Source: JANXLS01 sp038227045 (lineage in GTDB: Bacteria; Planctomycetota; SZUA-567; H5-PLA8). From it: DNA of 64,000 bases. Of this stretch, positions 60,878 through 64,000 are shown piece after piece. The notes beneath the pieces are model-generated. The model was not told the DNA's origin. It did no database searches and was given only the letters and a program-made list of their open reading frames with translations. The DNA is taken from assembly GCA_038227045.1 (NCBI GenBank), contig JBBRQD010000008.1, positions 31,746 through 95,745 of the forward strand, read 5' to 3'. The translations under genes and the position numbers were made by a program. Numbering within the stretch: position 1 is the stretch's first letter; each line of letters opens with the position of its first letter.

Positions 60878-61951
60878 ATGAAGCTTGTCATTCGCACGTT
60901 TGCCTGCGCGGCCTTCGCCGCGGCCCTTCTCGCCACCCGGCTCCAAGCCGCTGAATTGAAGGGCGACATCGTCATGCGCCTCGAGAAAGCGCTCCCCGAA
61001 GCCGCCTCCGTCAAGCCCGAAAAACCGCGCAAAGTGCTGGTCTACACGCGAGCCAGCGGATTCGTCCACGGCTCGATTCCAGTCGGCGCCAAGGCGTTCG
61101 AACTGCTCGGCAAGAAAACCGGCGCGTTCGAAGTGACCAAAACCACGGAAGACCCCGCGGTATTCGACGGCGATCTGGCCGAATACGATGCCATCGTTCT
61201 AATGAGTTGCACGGGCGAGTTCCTGCGACCCAGCGGCCCGCACATGCCCAAGAAAGAGGATCTGGCCAAGAAAACCGACGAAGAAAAAAAGAAGCTCGAA
61301 GACGCCGTGAAGGAATTCGAAGCGACCGAGAAAGCATCCAAGGAAGCCGAGCCTGCCCGCAAGAAGGCGCTGTTGAATTTCGTCTCATCCGGAAAAGGGC
61401 TCGTTGGGATTCACGCCGCCACGGACGCCTATTACAAGTGGGAGGAATACGGCGAGATGATCGGCGGCTATTTCAACGGCCACCCATGGCACAACATCAT
61501 GATCAAGATCGACGATCCCAAGAGTCCGCTGACCGCGCAATTCGACGGCAAGCCGTTCTATTTCAACGATGAAATCTACACCTATAAGACTCTGCCGACC
61601 CACGGACGCGACAAGTTCCACATGCTCTTAAGCGTCGATCTCGAAGGCAGCAGCCAGTTGGATAAACTCACCCCGCCGCAAAAAGTGGACCTCAAGAAAG
61701 ACGCCGCCACGGGCAAGTATCAGGGCGAGAACCGCGCCGACCACGACTATGCCGTCGCGTGGACCAAAAAATATGGCAACGGCCGCGTCTTCTACACACT
61801 CCTCGGCCACGAGAACGCGACGTACATGAATCCGGTCAGCATGAAGTTCTTTCTCGACGGAATCCAATACGCTCTGGGCGACATCAAAGCCGACGATGCG
61901 CCAACCAAAAAAGCCGAAGACGCGCCCGTTAAGGCCGTTGACAATAAGTAG
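60878..61951 (+). CDS. Secreted ThuA-domain protein
   Basis: About 357 residues from the ATG at 60878 (GGAG 7 nt upstream). Signal peptide MKLVIRTFACAAFAAALLAT. The ThuA glutamine-amidotransferase-like domain covers most of the rest: KVLVYTRASGFVHGSIPVGA, DAIVLMSCTGEFL, GLVGIHAATDAYYKWEEYGE, HPWHNIMIKIDDPKSPLTAQ, DHDYAVAWTKKYGNGRVFYT and LLGHENATYMN. A Lys/Glu-rich helical insert of ~55 residues interrupts it near 125-175. Such proteins are abundant in planctomycetes, and most have no known function; the trehalose link of rhizobial ThuA is not implied. Confidence 0.88.
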   Translation: MKLVIRTFACAAFAAALLATRLQAAELKGDIVMRLEKALPEAASVKPEKPRKVLVYTRASGFVHGSIPVGAKAFELLGKKTGAFEVTKTTEDPAVFDGDLAEYDAIVLMSCTGEFLRPSGPHMPKKEDLAKKTDEEKKKLEDAVKEFEATEKASKEAEPARKKALLNFVSSGKGLVGIHAATDAYYKWEEYGEMIGGYFNGHPWHNIMIKIDDPKSPLTAQFDGKPFYFNDEIYTYKTLPTHGRDKFHMLLSVDLEGSSQLDKLTPPQKVDLKKDAATGKYQGENRADHDYAVAWTKKYGNGRVFYTLLGHENATYMNPVSMKFFLDGIQYALGDIKADDAPTKKAEDAPVKAVDNK

Positions 61952-61985
61952 AGCGGATCTTCCGATCGACGCGAACAAAACGTGA

Positions 61986-62017
61986 GGGACGGAGCATTGC
62001 GCTCCGTCCCGTTTTTT
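61986..62017 (+). terminator. Rho-independent terminator after the ThuA gene
   Basis: GGGACGGAGC ATTGC GCTCCGTCCC then GTTTTTTT: a perfect 10-bp stem followed by a T-run, 35 bp after the stop. Confidence 0.93.
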
Positions 62018-62113
62018 TAACGCTGTCCGGATTAAATATCGCGGTTGCCGCGTGAATTCGTTTCGCTTAAACTCGCCTCTTTATTGACCCGTTCCGGAGC
62101 GATCCCCTCACAC

Positions 62114-63394
62114 ATGCCGACCTTGGCCAAAACCGCCACACCCACCACAATTGGCGCACGTATCGCCCCATCCGCAACATGCGATGTCACCCTTCCCAAT
62201 GGACTGCGTTTCGTCGGAGAACGCATTGAGCGCAGCCAGGGCGTGGCCATTGCACTGCGCATTCCCGCAGGATCGAAGGACGATCCAGCCGGTAAATTGG
62301 GTCTTGCCAATCTCGTCACCGAGACGCTCTTCAAAGGTACGCGCCATCATTCCGCGCGCAAGCTTTCCGACGCGTTCGATTTCCATGGCATCCGGCACGG
62401 CGAACAGACCGGCATCGAAAGCACGTCGCTGAGCATGCGCTTTCTGCCCGAGCATCAGACCAAAGCGCTCGCGCTACTGCGGGAAGTGCTGGGCGAACCC
62501 GCGTTCCCGGCGAAGGAATGCGATACGGCCAAGATTCAATCCGTCCAGGAACTCAAGCATCTTGAAGACGAGCCAATGTCGAAAGTCTTCGTGATTTTGA
62601 AAGAATTGTACTTTGGCAAGGGCTGGGGACATTCGGAACTGGGGCACGAAGACTCTATCCCGGGAATCACGCAAAAAGACATCCGCGATTTCTGGAAAGC
62701 TCGCTTCATCCCAGCGGGAACGATTGTCGCCGCCGCGGGAAAATTCGATCCCGACGCGCTGCTGAAGGACATCGAAAAGCTGTTCATCAACAGCGGCCCG
62801 GCCCGGGTGTTCGAAACACCGCCCGCTCCGCCGGTGGCCACGTCGTCAAAGCACGTCAAAAAGGACAGCGAACAAACGCAGATCGCCATGGCCTATCCCA
62901 GCGTTCCGCGCAACCATCCGCAGTACTACGCGGCGCAAACCGGCGTGGGCGTGCTCTCTGGCGGCATGAGCGGACGGCTTTTCACCGAGGTCCGCGAAAA
63001 GCGCGCACTGGTCTATTCGGTCGGGGCGCAATCTTCATCGCTGCGCGGCATGGGTGTTTGCTACGCCTATGCAGGCACGACGGCCAAGCGCGCGGCGGAG
63101 ACGCTCAACGTCCTGAAAGCCGAATTGAAGCGCATGCCGACCGATGTGACGGAAGACGAAGTCGAGCGCGCCAAGATCGGCTTCAAAGCCCATCTGCTGA
63201 TGGACCAGGAAAGCACTGGATCACGCGCGCGCCAACTGCTCGACGACGTTTATTTCCTCAACCGCATCGTGCCCGTCACCGAAGTGATCGAACGCATCGA
63301 CGCGGTCAAAGCCGACGACGTCAAAGCGTATGGCGAATCGCACCCGATTGAGCCGTACACGCTCGTCACTCTTGGGCGCGAAGCGTTGGAATGA
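62114..63394 (+). CDS. M16-family peptidase homologue lacking the zinc motif
   Basis: About 426 residues from the ATG at 62114 (an upstream TTG at 62045 is less likely). Typical M16 order: VTLPNGLRFVGERIERSQGV, GLANLVTETLFKGTRHHSAR, then FKARFIPAGTI-like WKARFIPAGTIVAAAGKFDP, and the C-domain VLSGGMSGRLFTEVREKRAL and VYSVG. The zinc motif HxxEH is replaced (LANLVTE where catalytic members have AHxxEH), but the Arg/Tyr pair of the second domain is present. It resembles the non-catalytic partner of heterodimeric M16B proteases. A catalytic partner is not seen in the window. Confidence 0.85.
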   Translation: MPTLAKTATPTTIGARIAPSATCDVTLPNGLRFVGERIERSQGVAIALRIPAGSKDDPAGKLGLANLVTETLFKGTRHHSARKLSDAFDFHGIRHGEQTGIESTSLSMRFLPEHQTKALALLREVLGEPAFPAKECDTAKIQSVQELKHLEDEPMSKVFVILKELYFGKGWGHSELGHEDSIPGITQKDIRDFWKARFIPAGTIVAAAGKFDPDALLKDIEKLFINSGPARVFETPPAPPVATSSKHVKKDSEQTQIAMAYPSVPRNHPQYYAAQTGVGVLSGGMSGRLFTEVREKRALVYSVGAQSSSLRGMGVCYAYAGTTAKRAAETLNVLKAELKRMPTDVTEDEVERAKIGFKAHLLMDQESTGSRARQLLDDVYFLNRIVPVTEVIERIDAVKADDVKAYGESHPIEPYTLVTLGREALE

Positions 63395-63409
63395 AACGGC
63401 GCACAACTG

Positions 63410-63835
63410 CTATTCAATAACCCGGCCCCGGGCGCGTTTTAAACTGTCGTCGCCGGCGATCGGTCCACTGCCCGGCGGGCCGACTGCGGCGGTGCCGGCA
63501 TTGGCGCTGTTGATACCGCGCAGAACATGTTGTTGCAGGAGCCGGGTCACCCATCGAACCACGGCGCGCTCAATCGGCGGCATCATGAGGAACAGCGATA
63601 GAAGTTTCGAGATAGGCCCGGGATACCACGCGGCAACGCGCGCACAAAGCCGGACGGAACGGGTGAGAACATCGCCCTCTTGGAGTGTTTTGCTGCGTGT
63701 ATAAAGGGTCGCCGCGAGCGGATAGACAATCAATCCGCCAAATTGCATCCACGCACTGAGGTGCGGCCAAATCCAATATAAGAGGAGCGGGTCAAGAAAA
63801 GCGATCAGCGGAAGAGCGAACAGCCACTTGAACAT
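63410..63835 (-). CDS. FxsA-like cytoplasmic membrane protein
   Basis: 141 residues. Hydrophobic segments FALPLIAFLDPLLLYWIWPH, MQFGGLIVYPLAATLY and LLSLFLMMPPIERAVVRWVT have the order and spacing of FxsA (three membrane helices with a pattern ending PGxxxxxLxxxLLxPPxR). The C-terminal tail is basic and Gly-rich. E. coli FxsA suppresses exclusion of phage T7 by F plasmids; the general role is unclear. It converges on the M16 gene. Confidence 0.72.
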   Translation of the reverse strand: MFKWLFALPLIAFLDPLLLYWIWPHLSAWMQFGGLIVYPLAATLYTRSKTLQEGDVLTRSVRLCARVAAWYPGPISKLLSLFLMMPPIERAVVRWVTRLLQQHVLRGINSANAGTAAVGPPGSGPIAGDDSLKRARGRVIE

Positions 63836-63892
63836 AATTTACAGCAGACTCCCGCTCTCCTTAGAGAGTGTTTCAAAACCGGGCGCGAGCGG

Positions 63893-63997
63893 AAAACGAG
63901 CGATTTTTGTTCGGATCGAGGCGCGAACTTCATGCGCTATCCAGAGGAGATAACGCTTGAAGTTCGCAACGAAGAGCCGGACAAAAAGCGCCGTTTT
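63893..63997. repeat. 105-nt near-perfect palindrome at the right edge
   Basis: The left arm (from AAAACGAGCGATTTTTGTTC through GCGCGAACTTCATGCGCTAT) is matched by the right arm read in reverse (AAAACGGCGCTTTTTGTCCG through TTGCGAACTTCAAGCGTTAT), about 80 per cent identical over ~49 nt. The loop is CAGAGGA. No protein is seen. The window ends three bases later. Long hairpin RNA or palindromic repeat element. Confidence 0.75.
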
Positions 63998-64000
63998 ACG

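Overview
The window reads as a chromosomal segment of a diderm (Gram-negative-type), moderately GC-rich bacterium. The outer-membrane evidence is a TolC-family lipoprotein, a porin-like barrel and gmhB. Several proteins are of kinds common in the Planctomycetes-Verrucomicrobia-Chlamydiae (PVC) group and relatives: a large secreted glucose-dehydrogenase-like propeller fused to a CxxCH haem domain, a secreted ThuA-domain protein, and free-standing STN-like secretin domains. That assignment is inferred from gene content; there is no rRNA here to confirm it. Coding density is high and both strands are used in short operons.

Layout. 1-9.7 kb: end of an oligosaccharide flippase, a polysaccharide pyruvyl transferase, a YacP-like NYN protein, a zinc-ribbon membrane protein, riboflavin synthase, a membrane protein/winged-helix regulator pair, a degenerate UppS-like protein, gmhB, and the methionine-salvage genes mtnB-mtnD-mtnC. 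9.7-24.5 kb: mostly secreted or membrane proteins (thioredoxin-like protein, haem-domain propeller, PpiC isomerase, two STN-domain proteins), plus a dimeric-type dUTPase, ferredoxin, YpfJ-type metalloprotease, RNB exonuclease and an M19 dipeptidase. 25.2-37.2 kb: a nitrogen-acquisition block made of porin, urtABCDE (urea ABC transporter), a DUF433/DUF5615 toxin-antitoxin-like pair, then ureD, a fused ureAB and ureC. 37.3-46.4 kb: a heavy-metal efflux set (His-rich leader protein, TolC-like lipoprotein, membrane-fusion protein with a His tail, CusA/CzcA-type RND pump, small periplasmic protein) and a CusS-like sensor kinase with no response regulator beside it. 46.5-52.6 kb: two very large hybrid histidine kinases. 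53.0-64 kb: an HMA-domain metal-binding protein whose frame is interrupted by an in-frame TGA exactly where the first metal-binding cysteine belongs, a HEAT protein, a flavoprotein, tRNA-Ala(CGC), a GH88 hydrolase, a PQQ-type propeller, a peptidase S51/cyanophycinase-like protein, a ThuA protein, an M16 homologue without its zinc site, and an FxsA-like protein.

The most interesting item is the TGA in the HMA gene (minus strand, 53038-53346). Signal peptide, ribosome binding site and downstream frame are intact. The TGA sits at the cysteine position of the GMTC motif, and a 5-bp hairpin with a G in its 3-nt loop starts 12 nt after it. This is compatible with a selenocysteine-containing metal-binding protein, although a nonsense mutation is not excluded.

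A second theme is the number of palindromic intergenic repeats from several unrelated families. These include a roughly 140-bp MITE-like element present twice (847-983 and 23222-23368), two palindromes inside the urt-ure operon, and a near-perfect 105-nt palindrome at the right edge (63893-63997).
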